A stretch of DNA of 64,000 nucleotides, taken from positions 37,815,381 through 37,879,380 of the forward strand of contig OZ023275.1 of assembly GCA_964007475.1 (NCBI GenBank), given 5' to 3'. The DNA comes from Hybos culiciformis (lineage: Eukaryota; Arthropoda; Insecta; Diptera; Hybotidae). A program made the position numbers and the translations under genes. Each line of letters opens with the position of its first letter. Positions within the stretch are counted from its first letter, which is position 1. The notes beneath the pieces were generated by a model that saw only the letters and a program-made list of their open reading frames with translations, was not told where the DNA came from and did not search any database. Below are positions 1-11,349 of this stretch, in pieces.

Positions 1-429
1 TAGCAATGAAAGTTTATTATTATTTTAAAGTTATTGATTCTTTAATTCAATTATTGTTATTTTTTGAAGATTGATTGAAAATGTTAAATTATTTATTAAA
101 AATTTTCATGAAATGTTTGATTGAATCTTATTTATTTTGATAAAATAAAAATGTGTTATCAGAAAATATATTTTTCATTGCATTTTAAATTCATTATTTC
201 TATAAGAGACCTTGTAATCTTTGTACAAAAATACTAATTATCTACAACAAAATGTTGGTATATAGAACAAAATTATCTAAATTATTTTGAATTTTTATGT
301 CGTACGTAAGAATTTCAAAATTGATTTGTCGTATGTCAGCATTTACTCAATAAAAAAGTATAAAACTTCTACAATCTACATATAACAAAGTAATTTCGAG
401 GAAAATTAAAAATTTCTCCGTTACTAATT

Positions 430-870
430 CTCGAAAAGCTATATTTTCATTTAAAGTGTGAAGAAGATCCAACCGTCACGAAAAAAGTTACAAGCTATCA
501 AACTTTAAATTCGATTTTCTCAAAACTAATGAACTCTACATACGAAATTTAAATTCTCAGCCGACGACATGTAAGTTTATTAATTAAAAAAAATATTAAA
601 AAAAAAACGAAATCCATTCTATATCTCGACCCCAGCGCCAAATTTTATAAAAATGTTCATCTAACATGTGCCCAAAATTTGATGCTATTTATTGCTATTT
701 TTGCTATTTGGTCCATTGGTTCTGGGGAAATAAAGGTTGTATATATCTCGACATCGAAAAAAAAGTAGCCTATATGCTAAGTTTCGATGTCAGTAGCATA
801 TTTTGAAAATATGGTAACATTTGGTTCAGTAGTTTCTTAGTTATAAAAACCCAAAAATACGCACTACCGA
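430..870. repeat. Probable dispersed-repeat remnant
   Basis: This stretch is less simple in sequence than the DNA around it. It contains phrases such as 'ggttcagtagtttcttag' (about 821-838) and 'cgacatcgaaaa' that look like the non-coding body of an old interspersed repeat. No open frame, terminal repeat or target duplication could be found, so the class is unknown. The call rests only on composition and texture and is weak. Confidence 0.25.
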
Positions 871-1280
871 CTTTGTAAATTAAGATAAATGCTGCTCAAA
901 AGTTTTTTATTAGGATTTGAATACTCTCTTATTTTCACTTTAAAAAAATATCTATTCAAGCTTTACTTGTACAATTTCGAATATTTTCGAGGAAGAAATT
1001 GGTAAAATTACCTGAAATTTTTTAAATAGGCTGATATAAATAAGAAATATAAGGATACCTTTATTGCTTATTTATGTTTAAAGACAACTTTATATTTATA
1101 AAAAAACATCTTGGAGATTTGGCTTATTCTTATTATAATATCTAAGGTCTTTTAAAATGAAGGAAAAACAGAAAAAAATTACATACATTGAATAAAAAAA
1201 ATTGTAAATTAAATCATCTTCAAGGTGCATACTTATTTTTTATTTTTAATGATTTGAACAATGTCTTGAAAAACTTCTAA

Positions 1281-1344
1281 AAATCTGTGCCTTCTAAAAA
1301 ATGTGTGCCCGTAAATCTGTGCCTTCTAAAAAATGTGTGCCCGT
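1281..1344. repeat. 32-bp perfect tandem duplication
   Basis: A 32-bp unit beginning 'aaatctgtgccttctaaa' occurs twice head to tail, at 1281-1312 and 1313-1344. The copies look identical, so the duplication is recent or the locus slips easily. There is no gene here; it lies just downstream (in minus-strand sense) of the broken Sec71-like copy. Confidence 0.85.
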
Positions 1345-1455
1345 AAAATAAAATTAGTTTAAATAAATAAAATTAATTTTAGAATTATGTACATACATTT
1401 TTTTAATACTGTAAATTTCTTTATGACAAAATACATATTAAAGATTTTTTTTTTA

Positions 1456-2239
1456 TTATTGCGGGGTTGAAAATACACCCAGAGTAACAGACTTCATCTT
1501 TTGGAATATCCTGCTTTCGGGTGTTTCTTGAGTTGTTGAACTTTCACCTTCAAGATGTGAATGAGGACGTTTAGTACCAGCATTCATTCCAGAGGCCCCA
1601 GCTTGAGTTGTAGTCACTGTACTGCTTGATGATGCTTGTTGGCTTACAGATGAATTTGCTGAATTGGTGCATGAATTGGTGCATGATTACAAGTTGTTGT
1701 CATCCATTCTGCTTTTTCAGTATGATGTTCTGGTAGTTTCATGTTATCAAAAATTCGAAACAACATATTGAAAAGATCTCTCCACCAATATGGCTTAAAG
1801 GCATCTCGGTAGATTTTAACAATTTCGAAAAGAATAGTAAGGCCGCGAGTTCGTACATCTAATTTGCAATGATTGACAACACAAGAGAGGGGAATATAAC
1901 ATAGGGAACCAGCCTGTCAACCAGACACGATCTTCTTCTGATACAGAAATGTAATTTTCCATTCCAACATGTTCAGCAAATAATTGAGGAGCAACATTAA
2001 CAGATACTGCACAGTTTCGCACCAAGCGAATCGCCTCCATGCTAGTATCTGGAAATTTCGCATTACAATCAAATTCTGATAAGCATTTGACGGCGTCTAG
2101 GAAGAATCAATCATAACAGCAAACTGCTTTTGATATAAATCTGTTCTGATTTTTCCTGTCGTTTGAAAGGCTAATTCAACAATTTGCTCATCATTATCAC
2201 CAGTAGCCAAATGGAATACTGAAAAAATATTTTTCCAAC
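1456..2239 (-). pseudogene. Broken Sec71/ARFGEF (BIG-type Arf GEF) gene fragment
   Basis: On the minus strand this reads as the region downstream of the Sec7 domain in brefeldin-A-inhibited Arf guanine-nucleotide exchange factors (ARFGEF1/2, Drosophila Sec71). Those proteins activate Arf GTPases at the trans-Golgi. Recognisable blocks in order are [12 protein letters not shown] (from 2237), [23 protein letters not shown] (about 2050-2000), EDRVW..GWFPML, then in another frame [29 protein letters not shown] and [14 protein letters not shown] (to about 1686). A Ser/Thr-rich tail in a further frame ends at a TAA at 1456-1458. Reading frame is lost near 2102 (stop in the DSF-DAV stretch), near 1897 (after GWFPML) and again after NHA, where a 12-bp unit is doubled. 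A 'cttttag' splice acceptor sits in place at 2240-2241, with the phase the family would need, so this is an unprocessed remnant and not an mRNA copy. The family is clear; the origin of the tail is not. Confidence 0.72.
1661..1684. repeat. 12-bp tandem duplication at the break in the Sec71-like copy
   Basis: The unit 'gaattggtgcat' occurs twice in a row, at 1661-1672 and 1673-1684. It falls exactly where the Sec71-like reading frame passes from the conserved TTTCNHA block into a Ser/Thr-rich tail of another frame. It may mark a deletion or repair junction. Confidence 0.8.
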
Positions 2240-2403
2240 CTAAAAGAAGAATAATTAATTATTTTTTTGCTTATTTTTTGCATCCAAGTCCAAGATAAGA
2301 TTTGTTTTCAATGTAGATTATTTGAAATTTTATTTGCCTGGGGATCCAATTCCATTTTATTCCATTATTATTCTTTGCTAGTTTACACTTTTGTTTTTTT
2401 TTA

Positions 2404-2780
2404 CTTTGTTGCGTTAAGAATAATAATTTTTGTCGCGTGTGGTTTGTTGTCGCTGGCTGCATTATTTAGTGGAAATTTGGGTATTTTTAAATGTAAATTT
2501 CGGTATTTTCCGGGACTCTGATTCGAAATCCATCTTTTGGAGACAATGCATTAGACTCTCAAGAAGATCCCCTTAACAGGAATTGTTGGGCAAATGTGTA
2601 TAAATACCCAGCAATAGACTTTGAAAATTGGAATATTTTGTGAAAAATAGTGGTGTTCAAGGAAGAAAAAAATGAAATAGTGGTGCTTAAAGACAATGCA
2701 TTAAACTATCGAATTTGAATCAAGTTGTTTCAACACTTAGTAAATTTTTTTCAATAGCAAATTAAAATAATTTTTTATAC
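2404..2780. repeat. 376-bp direct repeat, copy A
   Basis: This block matches 3756-4131 almost base for base, from 'ctttgttgcgttaag' to 'aataattttttatac', with a few substitutions and one-base indels. Both copies carry a TATA-like 'gtgtataaataccc' string (2597-2610 here). Weaker similarity may extend a further 50 bp to the left. The copies flank about 975 bp, so they could be the long terminal repeats of a short non-autonomous retroelement or a simple segmental duplication. I found no convincing primer-binding site or polypurine tract. Confidence 0.85.
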
Positions 2781-3755
2781 AATTTTCATGCTTTTCCCGG
2801 GTAAGTCGCGATCGGATATGATGAAGGGATGCTCTATAAAACGGCAGTACCCGAAAACCTTTATATAAAAACCAACATCCGATTAGGTTTCGAAACAACG
2901 ACGCAATTGGTTCAGAAAGAAAAAATCTTTCCGTATCATTTTAAGTACGAAGACAATTTTTAGAAAAAAAAATTTTGATAACACTTTTATTATTGGTTTT
3001 TATTATTTGTAACCTTATCATAAAGAAAAGGATCCAATTTGGTTCAGAATAGTCGTAATCGATACCTAAAGTAATGTATGAAAATTTCTTCACGTATTAA
3101 TATATAGATTCCTCTAATGTTTCCAATATTATTAAATCTATGTGGTAAAATTTACAATAAATTTGTTTTTGTGTTCATAATTAACTATTAAGTACCTAGG
3201 TATCTCAAAATATAATATTTCAAAAAAAAAAAAAATATTGGTGCTCGTTGGAATAATTTTGTAATGAAGGCTCTTTAAGATTACTTCAGAGAGTTCCAAC
3301 TGTTTCCGTGCAACTAGCATTTAAATTAAGAAATTGTTTTTAATTTATTATATTTATAAAATAAAAAACTAAAAAATCTTAATTGTTGTTTGTTAAATAT
3401 AATTTATAATAATATAATTTTATAGTTATAATTAAATTTTATAAATATAGGTTTTTCGAAAACTTCATCATTATTCTTGACTTACAATGAACATCTCATT
3501 TTTTTTTTTAATCATATAACCAAATTCAATTAATTTTATTTTCCTAAGTTCTAAAAAAAAACAAAGAAAATTATTACATTATTATAAAATATATTAATCC
3601 TTCTAGTTGAATGAGAATTACTTTGCTATTTGCTACTCATAACATCATATTCATCTTAATCTTAAGTTAATTATATAATTATCCTGGTCCTGACTGATTT
3701 GATTTCCTTTTCCATTTCATTCCAGTTCAATAGTTTGAAATTTTCTAATATTTTG

Positions 3756-4131
3756 CTTTGTTGCGTTAAGAATAATAATTTTTGTCGCGTGTGGTTTGTT
3801 GTCGCTGGCTGCATTTTTTATTGGAAAATTGGGTATTTTTAAATGGAAATTTCGGTATTTTCCGGGACTCTGATTCGAAATCCATCTTTTGGAGACAATG
3901 CATTAGACTCTCAAGAAGATCCCCTTAACAGGAATTGTTGGGCAAATGTGTATAAATACCCAGCAATAGACTTTGAAAATTGGAATATTTTGTGAAAAAT
4001 AGTGGTGTTCAAGGAAGAAAAAAAATGAAATAGTGGTGCTTAAATACAATACATTAAACTATCGAATTTGAGTCAGGTTGTTTCAACACTAAAATTTTTT
4101 TTCAATAACAAATTAAAATAATTTTTTATAC
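3756..4131. repeat. 376-bp direct repeat, copy B
   Basis: Second copy of the block at 2404-2780, same orientation. It ends abruptly at 'ttttttatac', where copy A continues into unrelated sequence, so the right boundary is sharp in both. A third, partial echo ('gtcgcgttgtcgctggctgg') occurs at about 4621-4642, next to other 'tgtcgc' strings. Confidence 0.85.
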
Positions 4132-4198
4132 GGGGTCTTCTTTCTATCTCTAAGTAAAATTCTCCAGTGAATAGTCAAAATGCTTCAAGGCAGAAATA

Positions 4199-4234
4199 GA
4201 ATTGCCGTTTTTTACATTAATAAAACGGCAATTC
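4199..4234. repeat. Perfect 13-bp stem hairpin
   Basis: 'gaattgccgtttt' (4199-4211) and its exact complement (4222-4234) are separated by a 10-base loop. It lies just right of repeat copy B. There is no run of T that would make it a terminator, and no gene here that it could serve. It could be the end of a small palindromic element. Confidence 0.75.
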
Positions 4235-4988
4235 CAGATACAGAAGGCCGATGCCGCATTCTTTTTCTACCTTTACTATCTTTTTAGAATCTTGAACCTA
4301 ATGATCAGTCACTTTTGTCACTTCTTTCAATTGCTTTCTTTCACGGTAATAAATTCTACAAATAATTTTTGAAATTATTCAAAGTTGAACTAAAATTGAT
4401 AAGTGAGAATCACCAAACATTAATTTGAATAAATTAATTTTTTTATTAAAGGTGGAGTTAGTTTCGACCCAATTCGACGTAAAAAAATTAAATTGTATGG
4501 AATTTTACGCAACTTTTTTACGGCGTACAAGTAGTTGAATTGTGTCAACACTAACTTCACCATAACTGTCGCTTTGTCGCTAATGTAGCTAAGCTGTCGC
4601 GTCGGGTTGTCGCTTAAGGTGTGTCGCGTTGTCGCTGGCTGGACTTAAGATTTTGACAGTGGATAACTTCCATGACATGCAATTTACAGACAACATAATA
4701 AATATATGTCTTTTTGACATTTCTTCAATCAGTGTTGTCGTTCCAAGTGTTGTTTGCCTTAGATGTTGTACTTGCATTGTACTAAAGAAAAAAACAACTT
4801 TACAAACGTCACTTCCGTTTAAGTGAAGAAAATTAAATTTGTTTCATAATTGTGGGCTTGGGGGGGGCTTCGTCAGTTTCAGTGAGATGGAAGAGTTAAA
4901 AGTGAGGCGTTTCTTAATTTATGAAATGAGTACCTAAACCTAAGGAAAAATAAAAACAAACTAATAAATTTAGATTTTCATTTCTAAT

Positions 4989-5349
4989 TTAATGAGGTGT
5001 TAAACCTTTAATAAAATTATCGAACATATTTGCACCAGCAGACAGAGCTCCATTAAACATATTTACACCAGTAGTAAAAATGTCACCTGCCATTTTTACA
5101 CCAGAATTAGTTAAACTAGTTCCGGCGTCTACAATTCCATTAAACGCCTTCGTTCCAGTATTGAAAGCACCATTTATTAAATTACTTCCAGAATTCAAAG
5201 CTGCTCCAAAAGCATTCACACCTGTACTCAATAATTGCTGTCCACCTTGAATACCACCGGTAGCTACTTTTCCAAATCCATTAATTAACCCAGTGATTGG
5301 ATTAACGGTAGTCTCAGGTTGAGGAGATTGAGGAGCAGCAGAAGTTGAA
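4989..5349 (-). CDS. Last exon of an unrecognised protein with 11-residue amphipathic repeats
   Basis: The exon opens after a 'ttttaag' acceptor (5350-5351), with its first base completing a split codon (phase 2). It encodes 119 residues up to TAA at 4989-4991. After a Pro/Ser/Thr-rich start (about 14 residues) the chain becomes regular. From GVNAFGAALNS onward, units of 11 begin with Gly and keep large hydrophobics at positions 4-5 and 8-9: GSNLINGAFNT, GTKAFNGIVDA, GTSLTNSGVKM, then AGDIFTTGVNM and FNGALSAGANM. Asn, Ser, Thr and Gly fill the rest and charge is scarce. An 11-residue period fits a slightly unwound amphipathic helix, as in lipid-surface proteins or some cuticle and secretory proteins; that role is inference. 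I found no upstream exon, so start codon and any signal peptide are unseen. Codon use and the intact frame argue for a real gene. Confidence 0.55.
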
Positions 5350-5351
5350 CT

Positions 5352-8300
5352 TAAAAAGTAAATCTTTCAAAATATGTTGGTTAAAAAAGGTAAATATATT
5401 ATGTTTATATTCAAATAATATTATTTATGGTAAAAAGGAATAAAATTTACGACTTTTAGAATAGCCCGTTCATTAAATAATACCTATACCTACTATACAT
5501 ATTACATTCAAATTAAATATTGGTAACTTTGTAGTAAGCACCTTAAGACGTTATAGGTATACAGTCTAGAATAATTCTTTAATTTAATATTAAATGTAGA
5601 ATAGAGCGCCGAAATTTTCTAGAATTTGTTTAACCGATCCAGAGAGAGATCGAACTTTTTCAACGATTTCTTGATCAAATTATTAGTTCAAGTAAATAAT
5701 TACAATCTAACTAACTTTATTAATCTAAGTAGAAAAATAAACGACCAATAAAAAAGTCTTTTACTTTACAAGATTATATTCAAAAAAAAAAAAAAACATC
5801 ATAATTTTTTTTACATATTGATGCAAATTTTTTCCAATTTATTTTTTCCATTTAGGTACATTATTTTTCTTACATGCATACATATTTTTTGTTAGTTTCA
5901 ATCATACAAATCATTCACTTTAATACTTAATTTATTTAAATTTAACTTTCATTGATTATTTAAATTAACGAATTAATGTTTATAAAAATCAGTTAATGTA
6001 ATTTTTACGATCATTTGTCAACATTTCCAATGAAGAAATTAAAATTTCAAAAAAAAATTATAGAATTTAAAGTATATTAATATATATTTACATTAATAAT
6101 TAAAATGATGATATTTTTATTAATTTTCATTTTTCGATATTTTTTAACTTAATACTGCAGCTAATTTAAAATAAATTTAAAAAACATTAATTTCTTCAAA
6201 ACATATTGTTTTTATACTGTTTTCAATTCTATTTTTTTTTTTTTTGTTATTTTAATTATGTATTATCACCTCCTGAAAGAAATTAACAAATATTGAATTA
6301 AATTGTTTTCCGTACTTTAATAAATATAATATGTGCCTACAATATAAATATTTGATATTATTTTTATGGACCAGACATCACTATCTAAAAAATTTTGATA
6401 TCATAACAACTAATGCGTGTATTAAATTTTTATTAACAATATTTTATTTTTTATTAATAATAATATAAAAAAATATGTTATTGTTATTCTACCAAAACTT
6501 TAAAACAAAATATCCTTGAACCTTGAATGTGGTAAACAATTTTTCCATATATGTACCTAACAAATATTGTTTAATAACTATTTCATAAAAACATAATGAT
6601 TACATTTTTTATTTATGCTTTTAACTAATTTTTTTGCTAGCTTTAAGGAATAAAAATAAAAATGTAACAAAATAGAAATGATAAATATTTTAATTGTCTA
6701 GGATTAAAGTAAATGAACTTTAATTATATTTATCAGTTTTTTGGCTTGGTATAGACTTTATTTCAATATCAATCGGAATCAGAAACATATTTAAAACATT
6801 ATGTTGTAATTTTTTGCCAAATAAATTATTTGAGAAATTTTTTTACATTTACTTTTCCAAATGTCATCAAGATTAAAGGTCAGAGCATACCAATTTTTTT
6901 GTTATTCCGTAATATTAAGCGATATTATATGTGCAAAAATAGTTGTAAATTAACTTTTCAATAAAGTTTTTTAATTATTTCCAATGGATCTTTCGGTACC
7001 TAGAATAGGATAAAAAAAGAGTTAAAGAGTTTAATTTTTACAATTTTTTACCTCAATTAACTTAATTTTTTACCTATATTAACTTAATATGAAAAATTAT
7101 TATAACTCTAAATAAATATTATTTTATTATATATTTTTCCTTATACCGTCTATTGTAGTTTATTGAATTATTAATAAACTACCTAATTTAATAATAATAT
7201 TTTATACTGTATATAATTCCATAATACTTTTAAAACTAAACCTCTATTAGAGTGTGAATATAAAAACACAACATCATATCCTACCATTGAATTTCTCATC
7301 AAAAAAATAATTTAAGAACTCTTAGAGAATAAGATTTTGAAACAAGTATCACTTGACGATGCCCTCGGGACCTAAGACCTAAGAAAAAAAAACTTAAAGA
7401 ACAACTTATTTTAAATTCACAACCGTATAAATAGAGGTTTTATCCTTTATTGCGCAGGAATGTTTATTGATTGCTATACTCTGTTGCACTTCGTCCTCCC
7501 TCGCAAAGGATAATAAAGACAAAATTATACAAATTTTCGTTTATTGAAAAGAAAATTTAAGTACTTTCGTTTTTCATTCATAATCTCGAACAAAAAATAA
7601 AAAAATATTTTTTTTCTTCAGTAATTTTCAAAATTTATTTTTTGGTATTTTATTTTTATCTTGGCGGAAAATAAATAAATAAAAATTATATTAATTTTGT
7701 GATTAACATCATATAAATAAATACCTGTTACTTTAAATTTTGTAATCTCCAAAAAAAAATTAAAGAATAAATATATTTTTTGATTCAGTAAAAAGGAAAT
7801 AGTGAAAATTTTTATTTTTTTTTTTAAACCTGATTAAGGAAAAAAAAAAAAAAAGGAAAATGAAAACGAAAAAAAACTTCTGTTATATAAGAATTTAATA
7901 AAAAATTGGTTACACTGGTAACAAAAATAAAATTAAAATAAAAAAAAGGTGAATTTAAAATAAAAATATTATTATTATTATAAATAAAATTAATAAAAAA
8001 AAGTTTAAAGTTTAAAAATGTCTATTAAAAATTTTTTTAATAAATAGTACCTATATAGTATATATATAGTATTGCATGAAAATTATATTATTTTTGTTGT
8101 AAAATTATTACTTGGATTTTTAATGTTCGAAATGAAGTTTTGTCACGATTTTTTTTTTATTAGGTACCTAATAATGGTAAATTTATTATTTTTTTTTTTT
8201 TGTAAAATTTATTCAAAAAAAAGAAATGGTGTTCATCCAAACTAATAATTATTACGATAATACAGAACTGAGTCTTATCAAATAATTTTTTTTTTCCCTT

Positions 8301-11300
8301 AAACCCTCTGTAGTCCTATTTGAGTGATGACAGATGGGCATTTATAATTGAAATTTTCTGAATAACTATCATTTCACAGTCTGATTTATTAGAGAATAAA
8401 TTAAATGTCTGCTCTCATTTATTACAATTAATTTCCAATTCGAATAATGAATTTTGATTTTTATTTAAAAAAAAAAAATATTATAAAAAATTGTTAATGA
8501 AATAAGATAATTGAAACATTTATAAATTCCATTAAAAAAAAATTGGTTTTCAAAAAAAAAAAAATTTTTTTGTACTTCTTTCTACATTATATATTCTCTT
8601 GTACAGCAAGCAACAATTTCCTAAATATCATTTCACTTCTCAAATATTTTTAGTTTAAAATCTAAAAAATTATTAAAAAGAAATTTTTTAAATGATAAAT
8701 ACTTAATATTTATATACGTATAAAAAAAATAACACTTTCCAAATAATTATGTCAATATAAAAAGGTCAAATAAAACAATTTTGTATTTATTTTTGAACAT
8801 TTTTTTTTTGTTTTTTGTTGGGAAATCCATTTTAAAATTTCTATGTGATAAAATGCAAATATTTATACTTATTCACATTCATAATGTCTTCAATGACTTA
8901 TTAAGACGTACTTGGCATGGGTTAGTTTTAATAAAACTAGATATCCAGCAGCATCCTTAGAGATAAAGTGTACTATCTCATAAAATAGATCAGAAACAAT
9001 AGCTTAATTACTAGTTAAATATAAATTTTTAAATTTTTTTCTTTATTATAAAAGGTTGAGTAAAACATTTTTTAACTGAAACATTATCATTTCTCGAAAG
9101 TGGGCTGTTCATTAATTTACTTTCATTATATTATTCGCTTTAACTTAAGCTAAGTACACATTTTAATATTCTCAAGAAATTATGTCGAGCTTGACAGCCA
9201 CATATTATTTTGTGTCGAATTTCTGATATACGAAATCGACACCTCCAATGAATTTGAGTGTGAATAAACACCGCTAATTTGATATAAAAATCAAAATTAT
9301 AATTTTTTTTATTAAATCTCGAATTTTTAATTGTTTTTCAAATAACAAATCTTAACAATTGAAAATATTTTAAAATTTTAAAATATCTGATTTCATCAAA
9401 ATGGTATTTAGTATAATATTAAAGTAATGATAAATTTTTTTTATAAAGGACTATTTTAATGTTAAAAAAAAAGAAGTTAATCCTTATATATTTGTACATA
9501 AAATGCTTTAATTTTGTCTATTTGTTTTGCATGCTAGAGTGGTTTTTAAAATTAATTTCTAACCGCACATAGAAATCTTTTAGGAAAAAAAAAAACTTTG
9601 CATTGTATTGAGGAAAAACATTTTTTTTTTAATAGGAATAATTATTGTTATCATTAAAGGCTTTCTAAGTGTTTTCATTAAAATTTTCACATAGAATACT
9701 GTTGTAATACAATATAATGAGACGTAATGTGAACAGATTTTTTTTTTTATTACACATAAGTGGCAAAAAAGTTGCTTTCAGTTAAACTTTTTATTCGAGT
9801 GTGAAAGTAAATTTTAAAAATGTAGAAAATTTTTAAGTACCATAATTCTTAATAGAATTGATTGATATTAAAGTAAAATTTTTATTTATATAATTCACGT
9901 TCATCCTTCCTACCAAAATAATTTAAAATGTTTTAGAAAATATTACCTATCTTCATATACATAACGAAAAGTTTTACTTTTAAGATTACAATTAATTATC
10001 GAAAAAATAAAATAGAATGTGACCCCTACATATAAAATTCAGAATTTCTTTTGAGCTTTCGGATATTAAAATTTTCGAATCAATTTCCTATTTTTAAATT
10101 TTGAAGAAAGGTACGTACTTAATAAAACATCTGTTCATTTACTGCTCAATAATCCTAATACGACGATTTTCATACATGAATTCGTCTTAACTTCTGATTT
10201 TTTTTTTCGTATATAAGGGGTTTCAAACTAAATTAAAATGTTTAGCCGACTTTGGTATCTACTTCTAATCATTTTAAATTTTCACTACATAATGTTCGTA
10301 TAAATATTTTATAACTAGATTCACTATCGACTAACTTTCAGATTTGCAAGGCTTTCCACCAACAATATGTATGTATATATATACAGTCAATATAGAACAA
10401 TTATTTAATTCATTCCAGAAAGAGAAATCCAATTAAGATATAGATAATATAGTTGTTGAAAAAATTGATATAAATCATTGTATCATATCGTTACGTGTAT
10501 AGCTCTTTTGTACATTTTATTTAATTATTGAAATTCAAGAGAATCTTCTTTTTTGGTTATTATTATACTTATCTCTATTAAAATACGTTTTTTGTAATAA
10601 TGATAATAAGGTATTCAAAATAAATTTCGTGCAAATAATAATAAAATATATTTTGTTGATAGTATTATATTTATAAATATAAAAATGATACACATATTTT
10701 TATTTATAAAAGAACATGCACACACTTTATATTAAAATCACTTATAATTATAAATATTTCATTTTGAAAATACCATACCACAATACTTATGTTAAAACTG
10801 TAAATTAAGTTCTTAATAGCAATCCAAACATAAGTTTTAACTATGATCATTTAATATTGTTTTACTTCAGAACATTTTTGTACAAATATAAAATCTTATG
10901 TGAAATTTGACAAGTAACAACTTAAATATATATATCTTGACAGGGAGGGTCAGTAAAATGTATTTCTAGAAGTTTATTAGTTATTTGATCAAATTATACG
11001 AACAAAATACATATTGCATTTTCAATTTGATCGTCATCATGTTAGAAAATCAAAATTACATTTTTTATTTGGTATTAAAATTTATTTTATTTTTATAAAA
11101 AAATTATAAAAAATTCAAAACTTAAAAACTAATGCACAAATTTGTGTTAATTTTTCATCCTTTTTAATATTTTTGGAATGTAGCACAAAACAAAAAAAAA
11201 ATATCTACTCTCTTTAATGGATTTGCAACACATAATATAATTTGCACAATTAGTAAACAAATTAAAAAATCGCCCGAAGCTGGAGTTGTAAAATATTAAA

Positions 11301-11349
11301 ATCAATTTGAAAGTTAATAATAATAATAATTTTTTGTTAAAATATTATC
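5352..11349. other. Six kilobases of AT-rich DNA with no recognised gene
   Basis: Mostly A/T homopolymer runs and low-complexity sequence. Upstream exons of the minus-strand 11-mer-repeat gene should lie somewhere here, but I could not identify one. A TATA-like 'gtataaataga' at 7427-7437 on the plus strand is followed at 7461 by a 17-codon open frame and no good donor; I do not call it a promoter. The untranslated first exon and promoter of the SLC6 gene may also lie here. Confidence 0.5.

Noticed and set aside
2267..2521. 84-codon hydrophobic frame
   Set aside because: It overlaps the 376-bp repeat, is not preserved in the second copy, and looks like T-rich chance sequence.
7427..7513. TATA-like 'gtataaataga' with an ATG 34 bases on
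   Set aside because: The frame ends after 17 codons, there is no convincing donor, and such strings are expected by chance in this DNA.
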